From Gloeophyllum trabeum ATCC 11539 (Eukaryota > Basidiomycota > Agaricomycetes > Gloeophyllales > Gloeophyllaceae): a stretch of DNA of 24,335 nucleotides. Each line of letters begins with the position of its first letter. Positions within the stretch are counted from its first letter, which is position 1. Below are positions 9,678 through 20,019 of the stretch, piece by piece. The DNA lies in the NCBI RefSeq assembly GCF_000344685.1, contig NW_006920410.1, positions 4,006,105-4,030,439 on the forward strand. The letters run 5' to 3'. The notes under the pieces were generated by a model. The model made no database searches, was not told the DNA's origin, and saw nothing but the letters and a program-made list of their open reading frames with translations. The translations under genes were made by a program, and so were the position numbers.

Positions 9678-12624
9678 TCATGCAACGTAAATATACAGAT
9701 TCATATCATCCTCGTCTCGCCTCATGTATTCTTGCTCCGTCAGCTGCTGGATGCGCTGTTTGATAACGCTGACTTCCGGGACGAAGTGTTTCTTGACCGC
9801 CTCTATCGTATCATTCTTGATCTGTTCGTAGCGCATTTGTTTCTTGGCCTTCATGATACGAACAATGGCTGCATCCAGTATGTGCTTCCGGTCTCCCTCG
9901 ATTGCCGTCTGCGTGCGTTTGGCTTCCTCAGGCTAAATAGAGAGATCAGCCACGACGCTTAATGACCTCAAGGGGAGCCTACCGTCTCTTTGACTTGTAT
10001 AGTGTTGATATGGACCCTAGGTCTGGAGTCGGTGAATTCTGCATTGTAAAGGAAAACATCCCCATCGTTGACGTCAGGCCCGGCCGGCCTCTTCTTCAGA
10101 ACCCTTTTCTTGCCGCATGCAAGACTCTGGAGTGTTCTGCGCAACGTTCCGTCCTCTGCAAGAGGTGATTTCAGTTACCCACTGGCCCTTCCAAAATAGT
10201 TAAGCACGCACCCATATGTACAGACGCCTGTATATCCGTGAAGGAGATCTCATCCGTATCATTGAAGAGTAGCAGAATCACAGCCTGATGCAGGCTGACA
10301 GATAGATCCTTCGAGCCAGCCTTGAACCGCGCCTTTAAGTTCGCCGTACCCAAATTATGGTCCCATTCTAGTTTCCGGCCCTGGTGCTTGTTCTTGTAGA
10401 ACACGGTAAATCTGTTCAACTGATCTTGCATCTATGTTGTAATGCCACGATAAGTCACGTACATACGCAACTCGAACGCCATGGGACTCACGAAAGTTGG
10501 CAGGTCAACCGTGGCGTTGGGAGTGAAAGGCCAGACACTCTGCTGCAAAACGGTTACAGACAGCTTATGCGCAGGGTCGTCTTCCGCCAGTTTCTGGTGG
10601 AACTCTGCTAGCATGTCCCTCGAAAGAGCCAAGTCCTTGAACATGTCATCTCCGGTCTCGAATTCAGGGTCGAACTCTGGTAAGAAACCAGATTGTGAGG
10701 CACGCATTGCACTACGCAACAAGAGAAATACTCACGTTCTTTCAACTTCTTCAACACTGCCTTCTCGAAATCATCCGATGCACTCCTCTGCAACAGGAGC
10801 CGCTTCGCCAAGCCCCTGCGATAGAACGTCCTAAATACATCCTTATCATCGGTGAACCTATACAGCGACAGCGCCGCATCCAGAGCGCGGTCGAACTCCT
10901 CGTCGCTCGCGCCTTTCTGGCCCCGCCGCATCGCCTTGTCGAGATACTTAGCGATCATCTCCGCGGGCTTCTTCCGCCGTGCCTTGAAGCCACCCTGGAA
11001 TGCGTCGAGCAGAGCGTAGCCAAACTCCTTGTGTGGTTGCTTCGCAGGGGGCGTATCCGACGTGGACGCGCGGGGCTCGTCCTCGTCGCGCACGATGTCA
11101 ACGAATGCGGTTGATATCGCTGTTTCGGCGAAGCTCTTGCATTCGAGCAAGCGCTCGACCATTTCCTCGTCGCGGGCTTCGTCCTTCACGATGGCTTTGA
11201 CATTGTTCTGCAAAAGGTTAGAGCGATACTAAAGCAGAATAAGTGCATGTTACTTACCTGGACGTACTCCTTGAAGGCATTAGCCAGGACCTTGTGACCG
11301 GCGGCTCGTGAGAACAAGTCGTAGAGATCCGCCAGTTCGTCCAGAGCCTTGGCATCCATGATTGCAGGCAAGGCTATAATCCTGTTACAGTGCAAACATG
11401 TAGAGTAGAAACAGCCCATGCGTACCGTTACTCGCCAACCATTTCAATCGGCTGTTCAACAACTGCCTTTCCGTCGTCTTTCTCACCTCGTCCCAGCTTT
11501 TAGGAGACAGGACCTCCCTCGCTCGTTGCTCCTCCTCCTGGATACGGATCTTGCATTCTTTGGCGAAGTCTCTCGCACTATCGCACGTTTCATAGAGCGC
11601 CTGGGATTCGGCGGTGTAGAACGCCTCCGTGAATTCCAGATACGGCACCTCCAAGACCGGAGAATACTGCCCGTACACATAGAGATGACCGATGAGCTCT
11701 TGGAAGCGAGGCCGGAGCTCATGAGCAGCTCTGTCGGGCCAAGCCGTTGTGTAGAAGGACGATAACACGATCGGTGCAAGACTCGTACCTGTGATGACGT
11801 TCCCAAGCGAGCCACTTCTCTATGGCGGCATTCAGACGCCACTTTATCTCGGGGTTCGCGAAGATCCGCAAGGTGAAGAGCCCATTAGCCAGCTCCCTAA
11901 GTAGTCTGCGTTATTGTGCTGAGGTACACAATCGGTGAATACTCACCGGACGCGCTTCGCATTATTTGACATCAAGTAGTTCTGATCGAGATATGTCAAG
12001 AGGGATTGCAGAAGAGCCTGAGGAAGATTACACCGCCGAACCCCATGAGCGTAACCGACGGACGCACCACTTGCTTTTCATACCAAGCGCAAACTTCCAC
12101 AAAGGGAACAGTCCATTCAACACTGTCTCCCTCACCTTCGGAGAGTACCCTGGCCAATCTCCCGACACATTGTTCCAACTCTAGCTTTAGCAGCTCATAT
12201 ACACCCTCTCCCTTCTCAGCCACCTCCACAAGCGTCTGACAAGCGACGTAGATGCCTTCGTACGTCAAAGGCAGGTTGTCCGGCGGCTCCTTCGTGAGCA
12301 ATATTCTGATGCACCGTCTCAGCTGGGCCAACGTATTGTCGAACTGACGTTCCGACACCTGTTTAACTACCACACCTTAGTACAGCCTAGGTATCAACGC
12401 CGCTGAGACTCACTAGGTTCGCCGAGTATCCTGATATCGCGAGGCCCTTTGGTTTCGTCGCGACCATTTCGTCTCGATCTGTATGGAGAACCAGCGTCAG
12501 AGCCAGGGTCCAAACGTGCTTTCTTGTGCGGAGGAGATGCAGACCCGTTGTCTGCGACCGACGTCTGGAAGGTCGAGAAAGCTTTCGACGTCTTAGGAAA
12601 CGTCAAAAGCGTTATTACATCCAT
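9678..12624 (-). CDS. CUL4: cullin, CUL4 type (scaffold of a RING ubiquitin ligase)
   Basis: Exons on the minus strand: 12624-12414, 12366-12068, 12017-11947, 11896-11789, 11730-11426, 11373-11258, 11207-10736, 10676-10492, 10431-10212, 10155-9983 and 9932-9678. They join to 804 residues with every phase consistent. Cullins hold the RBX1 RING protein at the C-terminal side and a substrate adaptor (DDB1 for CUL4) at the N-terminal side. The N-terminal tail (1-70) is disordered and basic, with PPHKKARLD. The cullin homology region includes [52 protein letters not shown] (about 490-520), then [23 protein letters not shown] and [13 protein letters not shown]. The C-terminal winged-helix part contains IVRIMKAKK with the predicted NEDD8 acceptor Lys748, and ends in [16 protein letters not shown] and the KKARLD tail favour CUL4 over CUL1 or CUL3. 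Introns are 47-60 bp. Confidence 0.9.
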
Positions 12625-13490
12625 CGTACAATGCTGACGAGCTTTCTGCAGCTGCTGCTAGTGATCAGGCTCGACAAAGTTAGTGTGAGTGACGGGCCGA
12701 AGTACATAGGCCGAATTGCAATACATAGATGACTTCTATTTGTCGATGTTTTCAGCCACAGTCGACTTGCAAGCCTCGACAGTTGCCTCAACTCAAGAAA
12801 TGGAAGAGATCGAAAACTACGGTGATGAGATACAGATACATGACTAAAGGACAGCACCACATGGGTATGCACACATGGGATCGTATAATGCGTACTGGCA
12901 ACTATACAACGGGCCCGCTCTCATGCCGGAGAGATCGCAAGACAAGAAGACTCCGGATCTATCTAAACAAATCCCAAGGCGTCCGCCGACTGCTTTGGGA
13001 AGCGGAGGGATAACCCTGATTATACGAGAGGGGGTGGGCGTCAATTAAGCATGCCAATACTGCCCGTTATCTGGGCCAAGACTCGCGACCACCGAGCGAA
13101 GTTACTCCACAAATTTTGCCTCCCACCACCAAGCCTGACTTGGTGACCAGAGCGGCAAGGGAGATGCTGACGAGATACCAGTGGACGAGGAGAACATTGT
13201 GTAACGGCATCGTCGACGCGTCAGAAAATCGAGATATAGTAGAAAGTAACAGGGTGTGCCATGCAACGCTGCGGAGGAGCGGTCGGTCTACAAAGTCCCG
13301 TATGACATGACCAAGGTGCCCTTAGAGACGGAAGACAGGTCGAGGGAGCAATTGTACGCTATGTCCCGCAGCAGATCAAAACGACGAGCTCCTCTTCGAC
13401 TTCGGACATTCGCGGTCCTCGAATGGCCTATCCGTCAACGTTATTGGCGCGAAAGACAGCGCTTGTGATGTCTACTTCCAATTGACTCAT
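12598..13490 (+). pseudogene. coding-like remnants, head-to-head with the cullin gene
   Basis: On the plus strand a frame beginning after TTAG at 12597 reads [20 protein letters not shown], then an intron (12679-12755, GTTAGT..TTTTCAG) joins in phase to TTVDLQASTVASTQEMEEIE, and a very short possible intron (33 bp, with a GACTAA branch-like site) joins in phase to YAHMGSYNAYWQLYNGPALM and a Pro/Lys-rich stretch ending at about 13047. Further fragments (RYLGQDSRPPSEVTPQILPP near 13070-13130; VPQQIKTTSSSSTS near 13366-13410) lie in other frames. There is no ATG upstream in frame and the 5' end overlaps the cullin's first exon. The low-complexity Ser/Pro/Asn composition resembles fungal regulatory proteins, but no DNA-binding domain is seen. 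It is probably a truncated, decaying gene. Confidence 0.35.
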
Positions 13491-13679
13491 CAATCATGTA
13501 TGCCATGCGAAGGCATGGGCTCAAGGCATCCGCACAAAATCTGTCAGCCATTAGTCATCGATAAGAGCGGATGACGACTTGTCACACTTACAGCGTGGAG
13601 ATAAGCCTAGCTACAACATGTCTGGAAAGTATATCCTAGCATGACCGACCGTCGGGAGAGCGCAGGAGGGTAGCCGGTC

Positions 13680-15313
13680 CTAGGCAGTCAGGCTATCAAC
13701 CGAGTCTGACGATGGGCCCGAAATATCTTCAACGTGGAGCCCTTTCTCCTGTGTCTGCTCAAAAATCTCCAATAACTCGGCCACATCCAGACGTCCTGCG
13801 CTCCCGGTAGCCTCACTCTCGAAAATCCCATCATCACTATCGAAGGACGAGTCCGTCGACGACGAGGTGCTCATGGTAATGTACGAATCATCCCCATCCG
13901 ATTCTTCCAGCGTCAGCTGAGTAGTCGCGTCGACCATGGATTCGACGCCCCTCCCACCGTCTTCGTCCGGCCAGTTATCTTCTCTCCTGATCATATCGAA
14001 GGTCTCTAGGATCGTCGCCCCGGGGACGTGAATCTTCAGGCATTGGTATTCGCTAGTAGGCGGGGGCAGTGCGACTGCTAGGTAGGGCATGGCTGCCAAC
14101 TCAGGGTCGATAAGTCTCACGCGCTCGAGGACGGGGAACGCCTCGCGGGTGAACCCTTCGAGGAGTCTCCGCCAAGACGTCGGCGGCTCTGCGGCGAAGT
14201 TGTCGTCATCGACAGACCAGCCACGCCAATGCCCTCGGGAAGGCCAGGAGGTAGTGTTGGGACTCCACGCTAGGATGTCTACCCAACGCAGGGTGGGATG
14301 ACACAGTGGAAAAGTGAGGTCTGCCATGAAGATCAAGTGCTCTAGAAGAGGGCATTGTTCTATGAGAGGCTGGATGTCGTATGGCGCGTAGGACTGATCA
14401 CAGTATGGTATAACGCATTTGAGCGATAGCATGCGCAGTGTGGCGCCTTTGCTGGCAATCAGAGGGAGCACGTCTTTCCAGAGCCGCCGGTGTACATACG
14501 AGCACTCAAGGCTGCGTAGATTGGGCAAGTTCAGACCGTCTCTGACCTGTTGGATATCCTGAGAGCCTTCACGGAGCACCCGGAGCGACAGATGCTCGAG
14601 GTGGACGAGGTGAACCATGTCTTGCGGGATTCGCCACTCATGAGTAACCAGATCGCCCACAACTAGGGATAATGACTTGAGCTGAGTGGTCGCTTTTAAG
14701 AGGTCAAAAAGGCTCTGGCACATAGGCACGTCATCTCCAAATGCGAGATGAGTGACGGACCGGAAGTGAGGGGCCATGTCGTGTGACGGCTGAGATCCTG
14801 GATACCCGTCGAAGATGGGGGCGTAAGTCAGCTTCGAGAGTCGGGGGCACTTATCCAGTAGACAGTCCAAGGACGATGAGAACGCAAGTTGACATATATC
14901 CGGTACAGCGCAGACCACTGCAATGCTGGAAATAAGATGGGACAGCTGCGCCTGCGAGTCCCCATCCAGAGTGCGGAGGAGCGCAGGGATCTGGCCAACG
15001 CGGCGAAGCGCAACGTGCTTGTAGAGAGATTCAACACCGACGGACCACCATGCCTTGCATACTCGCACGATCGACTTCTGGTCACGCAGAGTGCGAGACC
15101 ACGGCGAGTTGGGGCCCTGAGTCATCGACGGCTCGAGTAGATCGTATGGTCCGAAGCAGAAGTCAAAGATAATCCTGAGAATTTCGGGTGGTTGCCTCTC
15201 AATCGCGCTCTTTCCAGAGACCTGAAGCACGTCAGCTACAAGCATGATGTCCGTCAGTGAACGTCTAATTCGACTTGTTTCCGGCACATACCTGCAACTT
15301 CAAGTGAAGCCAT
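13680..15313 (-). CDS. F-box protein of the basidiomycete type
   Basis: Exon 1 is 15313-15292 (MASLEVA) and exon 2 is 15235-13680; the 56-bp intron has GTATGT, a CACTGAC branch-like site and TTGTAG, and joins to 525 residues. I prefer this start to the ATG at 15287, which lies inside the intron. The N-terminal part (about 20-90) is an F-box-like domain: PPEILRIIFDFC, then KSIVRVCKAWW and LYKHVALRRVGQIPALLRTL. The middle has weakly periodic Leu-rich segments (LKSLSLVVGDL, LEHLSLRVLRE, LRSLECSYVH, LRMLSLKC), consistent with leucine-rich-repeat substrate binding. The C-terminus (about 430-525) is acidic and Ser-rich. F-box proteins bind SKP1 and deliver substrates to SCF (CUL1) ligases. The substrate is unknown, and the neighbouring cullin is of CUL4 type, so the adjacency is probably coincidental. 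The upstream region up to about 15540 likely holds its promoter. Confidence 0.85.
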
Positions 15314-15933
15314 GATCGCGACCCTTCACAAGGCAGTGAGTCACTCCGCGCAAACGACGACAGCTGCACAAGCGTTCGTTGTTAACTCTAACTCTGGTCT
15401 CTGTGGATCGTAGCAGCGGCACAGAGTCACAAACAGAGCAGTTGACCGGAACGGTATGGGATAGTGCAGTATGAGTGGAGTCACGTGCTCCTACACGCGT
15501 CGCGTCGCGTACTGGTACTAGTAGTAGGCAACTCAAAGGAACTGTACACTGTACTATGTAGCCTTACGGAGTGCTTTCAGCCGTTTTCGGGGATTATCTA
15601 AAGTAGAGCGCGATGCCGCGGACCGACATGGCTTGGACGCCATGCTAAGATAAAAAACTTAAACCGCTTCATTTGGGATCACAAATTATTTCACACAGCT
15701 GATAACATGAATAGAGAAAACTCGAGAGACTCGTGTACAAGATTGTGAATCCCGGAAGAAATTGTCATGAGGCTTATGGCCCTCAATGAGCACTTGAATA
15801 CGAGTTCGAAGTGAGCAGGATGGACATGACAGAGTCGAAATTGCTTACAGCGTGATGCACGACTCATGGACCGTATATACCATCCGACCGTGCCTGCCTT
15901 GAGTGGCAATTTCATAATGATTCTAAGAGAGTG
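15314..15933. other. intergenic, promoter side of the F-box gene
   Basis: About 620 bases without a convincing gene. The part next to 15313 should contain the F-box gene's 5' UTR and promoter. Short minus-strand frames at 15691-15915 could be the tail of the right family B copy, but no motif supports it. A TAAAAAACTTAA stretch at about 15651 is AT-rich. Confidence 0.4.
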
Positions 15934-16560
15934 TTAAGTGAAATTATGCAGCAACGTAATAGAGACAAGGTCTACCTGTCCTTTGACTTCCGTGACCTCG
16001 AAAGTCCTGCTGCGAGTGTCGGCGCTCACCAGTTGGCTTGCAAGCTCATTGTCGCCCTTCCTGGTGAGCTTGACATTCTGCCCGACCTGAAAGAAGGGAG
16101 CGTCAACACCATCGAGTTGATAAAGTACATATTTGAATGTAACGAACTTGGTAAGGCATTCTAAGATGATGCTGGTGGAAGTGGGGGTACTGAATCTTCG
16201 ACAGCAGTAGTGCTGAAGGATTTTCTGGGGACTCATATCGCCCCGCAGGAGGCCTTAAGTACCTGTGGTGCCACTTGCACGAGGTGATAGCTCGAATGTG
16301 GCGTAAGGGCGTCTTGGGAGAAACCGCCACCAACGTAGGTCCTAAAAGTGCCACCCGACTCGCGTTGGTACGGTGCTCGCCCCATAAGTACATGCCTCGG
16401 ACGTATCCGTCAGATACAAGGCGGTCGAGAACCGAACGCGGCCACAAATATTACCGGGTGGCCACAAGGCTCACGGACGCCACTAGTGCATGGAGGACGC
16501 CGCATCTGTTTGGTTGTGGCGGTCAATATTAAATAACCAAAGAAGTCGAAAACTTACTTC
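15934..16560 (-). pseudogene. right copy of family B (unrecognised), probably decayed
   Basis: Read on the minus strand this repeats the left copy in order. An ATG at 16505 codes a peptide with CTSG..EPCGHPVIF, then comes a stretch with GGACCTACGTTGGTGGCGG (about 16345-16320), then GCAAGTGGCACCACAGGTACTTAAGG near 16277-16252, and an exon with DAPFFQVGQNV.LT from about 16104. The surviving coding resemblance is best in the PFFQVGQ exon, which runs open to 15934. Exons could not be joined into one frame with confidence. Function is unknown. It lies directly downstream of the GPI18 remnant and of family A on the same strand. Confidence 0.5.
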
Positions 16561-16769
16561 GGTGTTGTGTGACACGACGTCGGTGAGAATAGGGATGCAT
16601 CTGGTGGGGCGTTCGCGACATCATGCGAGTCGTGGACAGGTCCCGGCGCATTGTATACGCCACCACCGAAAAAAAAGGAAATGGCATTATATTCGCAATC
16701 CAACGCAGACGTACGAATGATTGCGTGTACACTATGCGGTGCATATCGCCCCCTATCGTGGTCGAGCAG

Positions 16770-16925
16770 GCGGTAATCCTGCGATTCAAAGCGCCATCCT
16801 AACCTACCCCACGTTATACTCCACCAGACCCAGCTCGTTTTGCACTTCGTCCGATGACTTGCAGCACTGGATTCTGAGGAATTCTCTGCCGCACTATATG
16901 GACTTTCGACTCCTTCTTTGACCAG
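16770..16925 (-). pseudogene. remnant of the 3' end of GPI18
   Basis: On the minus strand, the stretch GGGTCTGGTGGAGTATAACG (starting near 16831) and GGATTACCGCCTGCT at its end match 5158-5225, the last codons of the intact GPI18 gene, and weaker similarity extends back to about 5085. The match continues past the stop codon into the 3' flank, where 19 bases at 16704-16722 equal 5268-5286. The rest of GPI18 and the carboxypeptidase gene are absent here: the family A gene follows within 60 bases. The fragment has stops and indels and is not functional. Confidence 0.75.
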
Positions 16926-16977
16926 TAGAGACCTCTACTTGATCAGTAAGGACGCCCCGGCACGGTTACACTAATAG

Positions 16978-18005
16978 TCAACTGTCTGAGCTTCCGCGGA
17001 GAGACTTTTCTTCGTTTTCAAACAGTAATTTCAACGCTGCGCGGGGTATCCTTCCTCTAGGTCCCTCCTTGTCCACGTCGTGTGCGTAAGGGATATAACG
17101 CGTCGGGCCCGGGCCTGAAACCCGCACTAGAGCGAGGCCGCCTTCTTCCGGCGCAGGCACCGATAGACTCGGAGGCACATTTTCGCCCCGGGCTAAGTCG
17201 AATATCTTGACAAGTCGGAGGACGACGGTACGTGTCCCACGGTGCGCAGGAAGGGTTGAGCGTTCGAACTGAGCAAGGGCTCTTCCTAACAACGGGGCGA
17301 ATTGAGAGCATGCAGGAGTCACGGTGGGGCAAGTTCACCTTTATACGCTGGCTTCTCATGTCCCCACGGGAATATGCAGCGAAGAGGTAACCATCTACCT
17401 GCAGAGGGGCCCAGTATCCATATCTCCGTGGTGACTGCCTCGAGACGTACGGGAAACGGCTGGCAAAATCTCCAAACGAGACGGCTGTAGGAATCAGGCT
17501 TTTGGAGTCCGTCGCTTTTCCGACGGGCAACGCTCAGAGCACTGTCGAATAATTCCTGAGACGCAAGCCCGTCCCGCAACAAGGCTGTCCGGAGAGGGGA
17601 GAGAGCCTTGCACCGTGCGATGTCGAATAGCAATACCTCCCAGATGCGTCCGTCCGGTCGTTTGAGGTCTTCTCCACTGGAGAACGCGGCAACGTCCGAG
17701 GATTTGGTGACGCGGAAACGTATGCCAGATGCGAAGACGGGTGCACCCTCTTCTCTATGCCAGTACAGGAACCCTTGAGTCTTCGCTGGAAACTTGATTT
17801 GCATTCCACGCGTCTGCGCGTAGTCAAGATGATCCTTCCAGGGAGCTTTTGCATGAGGTATCGCCCAAGTCCCTAGGTAGAGGTAAGGCTTCTCGCTCAG
17901 ATAGACGAAATCGTGGTCCGAGAGGCGACTCGGATCCAATGTCCTATGATTGATGACCGGATCTCCTTTTGGTGCTTCTCCATGGAGGCTGCTGCACTTC
18001 CGCAT
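16978..18005 (-). pseudogene. right copy of family A (unrecognised conserved fungal protein) with one frameshift
   Basis: Exon 1 is 18005-17347 and exon 2 is 17285-16978, separated by a 61-bp phase-1 intron (GTATAA..TTAG). The first exon holds HDFVYLSEKPYLYLGTW, a PAKTQGFLYWHREEG stretch, GRIWEVLLFDIARCKALSPL and FDSALSVARRK. The frame then shifts at an A4 run (17519-17516); with one A fewer it would continue as ATDSKSLIPTAVSFGDF and YGYWAPLQVDGYLF to the intron. Corrected length would be about 321 residues. Exon 2 has GTRTVVLRLVKIF, GPTRYIP and ALKLLFENEEKSL. The start at 18005 is a guess; the frame is open further up to 18467 but that part looks non-coding. I know no function for this family. 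The frameshift could be a real mutation or an error in a short homopolymer. Confidence 0.6.
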
Positions 18006-18509
18006 TCCTGGAGCTGCATTCCAAGGGCACATATTGTAGACGCTGAGAATGCGCGGGAAGCATTGCGCGGTCTGCGACTGACTTGGGCGCCAGCCTGAAG
18101 CAGTTTCAGAGAGTATGGATGCCAGCTGATTCATTGAAGAACCCCTTCTCGTAGAGAAAGTTTTCAGGTACCTCGAACTAGAGTAGCACTGGACATATGA
18201 GATTTCATGTAAACACTCTCGACCGGGGGGAAGAGAATCCAACGAAAATGTGTGCTTACTTTGGATAGCGAAGTAGTTGCGGGAGGAAGCCTCATTTGGC
18301 CAGCAGTGATTGAGAAGTGAGACGCAACTCAGGCCCCACTGGGCCTCAAGAGAAGAATAACACCAGTTTTGTCGCGTCCGTTGGCCTTCGCACAGTCGTA
18401 GACGCAACAATATTAATTCGCGACTCCAAGTTGACGCCCGTTGATCGTGGCTCGGATGTGGTATCACTTCGAGTTCAAGGTTGTTGGACTTTGACTAAGC
18501 ATACTATCA

Positions 18510-18775
18510 TGTGGGTAGTTTTGCAAAACTCTCTGTAAATCGACGTGTTGCGCTCAGTTCGCTGACTCTTGCGTCCGATTTTTTCATGGCATTGTGTAGA
18601 ACCCTTCTATGTACCCAATGGTGATTTTTCTGTATTTTAATACGTGGTGTAGAGGATACTGGACAGATGCCGGGGTGTGCAGGGGGTTTTGCAAAAGTTT
18701 GTCACGCGTGACATTCCCGCGAGATCCATCACGTTTTTGTCACGATCCGCCTCTCGAAGTTTTGCAAAACAGCAT
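18510..18775. repeat. cluster of palindromes built on TTTTGCAAAA
   Basis: AGTTTTGCAAAACT at 18517-18530 is a perfect 14-base palindrome. TTTTGCAAAA recurs at 18687-18696 and within GTTTTGCAAAAC at 18759-18770, and GTCACGCGTGAC at 18701-18712 is a perfect 12-base palindrome. A fourth, imperfect copy (GTTTTGCCAAATTTGCAA) is at 19071-19088. The interval 18685-18775 also reads as two related halves, each combining TTTTGCAAAA with TTTGTCACG. No gene is visible here; they may be protein-binding sites or remnants of a mobile element's end. Confidence 0.6.
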
Positions 18776-19136
18776 CGCTATAGCTACATCCTCCATCTCT
18801 TCACAATCGGGCTGCTTGAGTAGCTCAATGTATGGTACACCAGTATAGTCCAAATGAAGTCCCGGCAACAAACCATGGAATGGGTACCAGATCTAGGTTT
18901 CACACGGTCTGTAGGCGGTTCCAAACACCCTCCTCTTCCTCCCTCTCCATGACCACTCGATATTTCCCTAAATCAAATTGACAGAGGGTATCTACCAGTC
19001 TATATCTACATGCCTAAAAAGTCCTTGAATTTTTTTATTTGGTATAGAACTCTCTCTAGGGGCTGCAGTAGTTTTGCCAAATTTGCAAGACTACCCAAAT
19101 GATAGTAGTTGCCACTCGGGGAAGGATATTTCTGAT

Positions 19137-19164
19137 CAACAACCCCCCTGGGAGCAACAACCCC
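19137..19164 (+). repeat. inverted repeat arm, partner at 21657-21680
   Basis: The 28 bases contain AACAACCCCCCTGGGAGCAA. Their reverse complement matches 21657-21680 (GGGGTTGCTTCCAGGGGGGT and following TGTT) with one 3-base gap and one mismatch. A shorter same-sense relative of the partner is at 20097-20112. The arms would bound a 2.54-kb segment; no clear target-site duplication flanks them. Confidence 0.5.
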
Positions 19165-19225
19165 TCAGCAACCCATGCCATTATCCAGCAACCCTGGTTG
19201 TCCTCCAGCTACAACAGGCGTCGTT

Positions 19226-19477
19226 GCTTGCAACTTTGATTGTGACTTTTCGGAGATAAATACTCCGGAGCGTCAACTAGCGTTTGTTTCAGGCGTCAAA
19301 GTGTTTGTTTTATTTTTCTAGGTCTTCCTACGGACTACCCTACATCATCTTACTCCTCCTTCCCCCTTGAACTATTAAAATACCCCTCAGTTGTCTCGGA
19401 CCGCCTCCACCCATACCACTGGTGTTAGGTTTATTTGTTTTCTTTTGGTCCTTGGTGATTGTTGTCTGTGCATATCA
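19226..19477 (+). repeat. 250-bp direct repeat, copy 1
   Basis: This copy matches 23746-23995 in the same orientation over about 250 bases, mostly identical from TTTTATTTTTCTAGGTCTTC to the end CATATCA. It contains CGGAGATAAATACTCCGGAG (two TCCGGAG/CTCCGGAG boxes around ATAAATA), a pyrimidine-rich tract, and CTATTAAAATACCCC followed by CAGTTGTCTCGGACC, which looks like a TATA box and initiator. It could be a long terminal repeat (about 4.5 kb between copies) or a dispersed repeat. No primer-binding site or element genes were recognised. Confidence 0.65.
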
Positions 19478-19686
19478 CTGGGGGTTGCTCGGGTGCGGGT
19501 AAGGTGCTTGGACCGTCCACACTACGCCATACCACGACCCGCAGCACCGGGTATATGGGTTTGTGGTTCTCGCAGATGGGTCAGAGTTTTCACCTAAAAT
19601 GGTGATATTTGGACTTAAAAAGTGTCCCAGCCCAGTTGGTAAGCATTTCTCAATGCCTCTGTACCGTTGCGAGCATCAGCAAATTG

Positions 19687-20006
19687 TCCTACAGCTGGTA
19701 GTGGCTGGCACTGATTCTAGTTATTTTACAGCTGTTTGCAAAATGATAGAGCCAGTCCAAATTTTTGTTCACACAGGCCGCTCCGAGGACAAACAACCAC
19801 AAAATCACCGGAAACGGCACAGAGAGGCTGCGAGAGCGGTCGGAAGGCGGTCAACTGCCCTTTAGCGCCCTACCTGTTGGTGTGTAGTGGTGCACCGTTT
19901 ACCGGCTTTGGTTAGACTTGGAGTGGCGCCCCATGCACAAAAATACTCAACTGGCTCTATCGGTTTGCAAACAGCTGTAGCACGTCTACAATTGCATTAC
20001 CAGCTG
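19687..20006. repeat. fold-back inverted repeat
   Basis: The 30-base cores 19727-19756 and 19950-19979 are reverse complements with 28 of 30 positions equal; the shared part begins TACAGCTGTTTGCAAA and ends GATAGAGCCAGT. Weaker similarity extends the arms to about 19687-19787 and 19920-20006, including CAGCTGGTA on the outer side. The loop is some 130 bases. No protein is encoded. This is the form of a MITE-like or fold-back element. Confidence 0.65.
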
Positions 20007-20019
20007 AATACATGTGAGG

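Noticed and set aside
10695..11765. Plus-strand frames of 115-139 residues
   Set aside because: They lie opposite the well-supported cullin exons and have no motif of their own.
13680..15287. Single-exon F-box gene starting at 15287
   Set aside because: That start codon falls in a good intron (GTATGT..CTGAC..TTGTAG); splicing to MASLEVA at 15313 keeps the frame and gives a more natural N-terminus.
9678..15313. CUL4 and the F-box gene as a functional pair
   Set aside because: F-box proteins work with SKP1 and CUL1, while CUL4 uses DDB1; they are 1 kb apart with no sign of co-regulation.
15691..15915. A 74-residue minus-strand frame (MKLPLKAGTVGWYIRSMS)
   Set aside because: It could be the end of the right family B copy, but no matching sequence could be aligned convincingly in the left copy.
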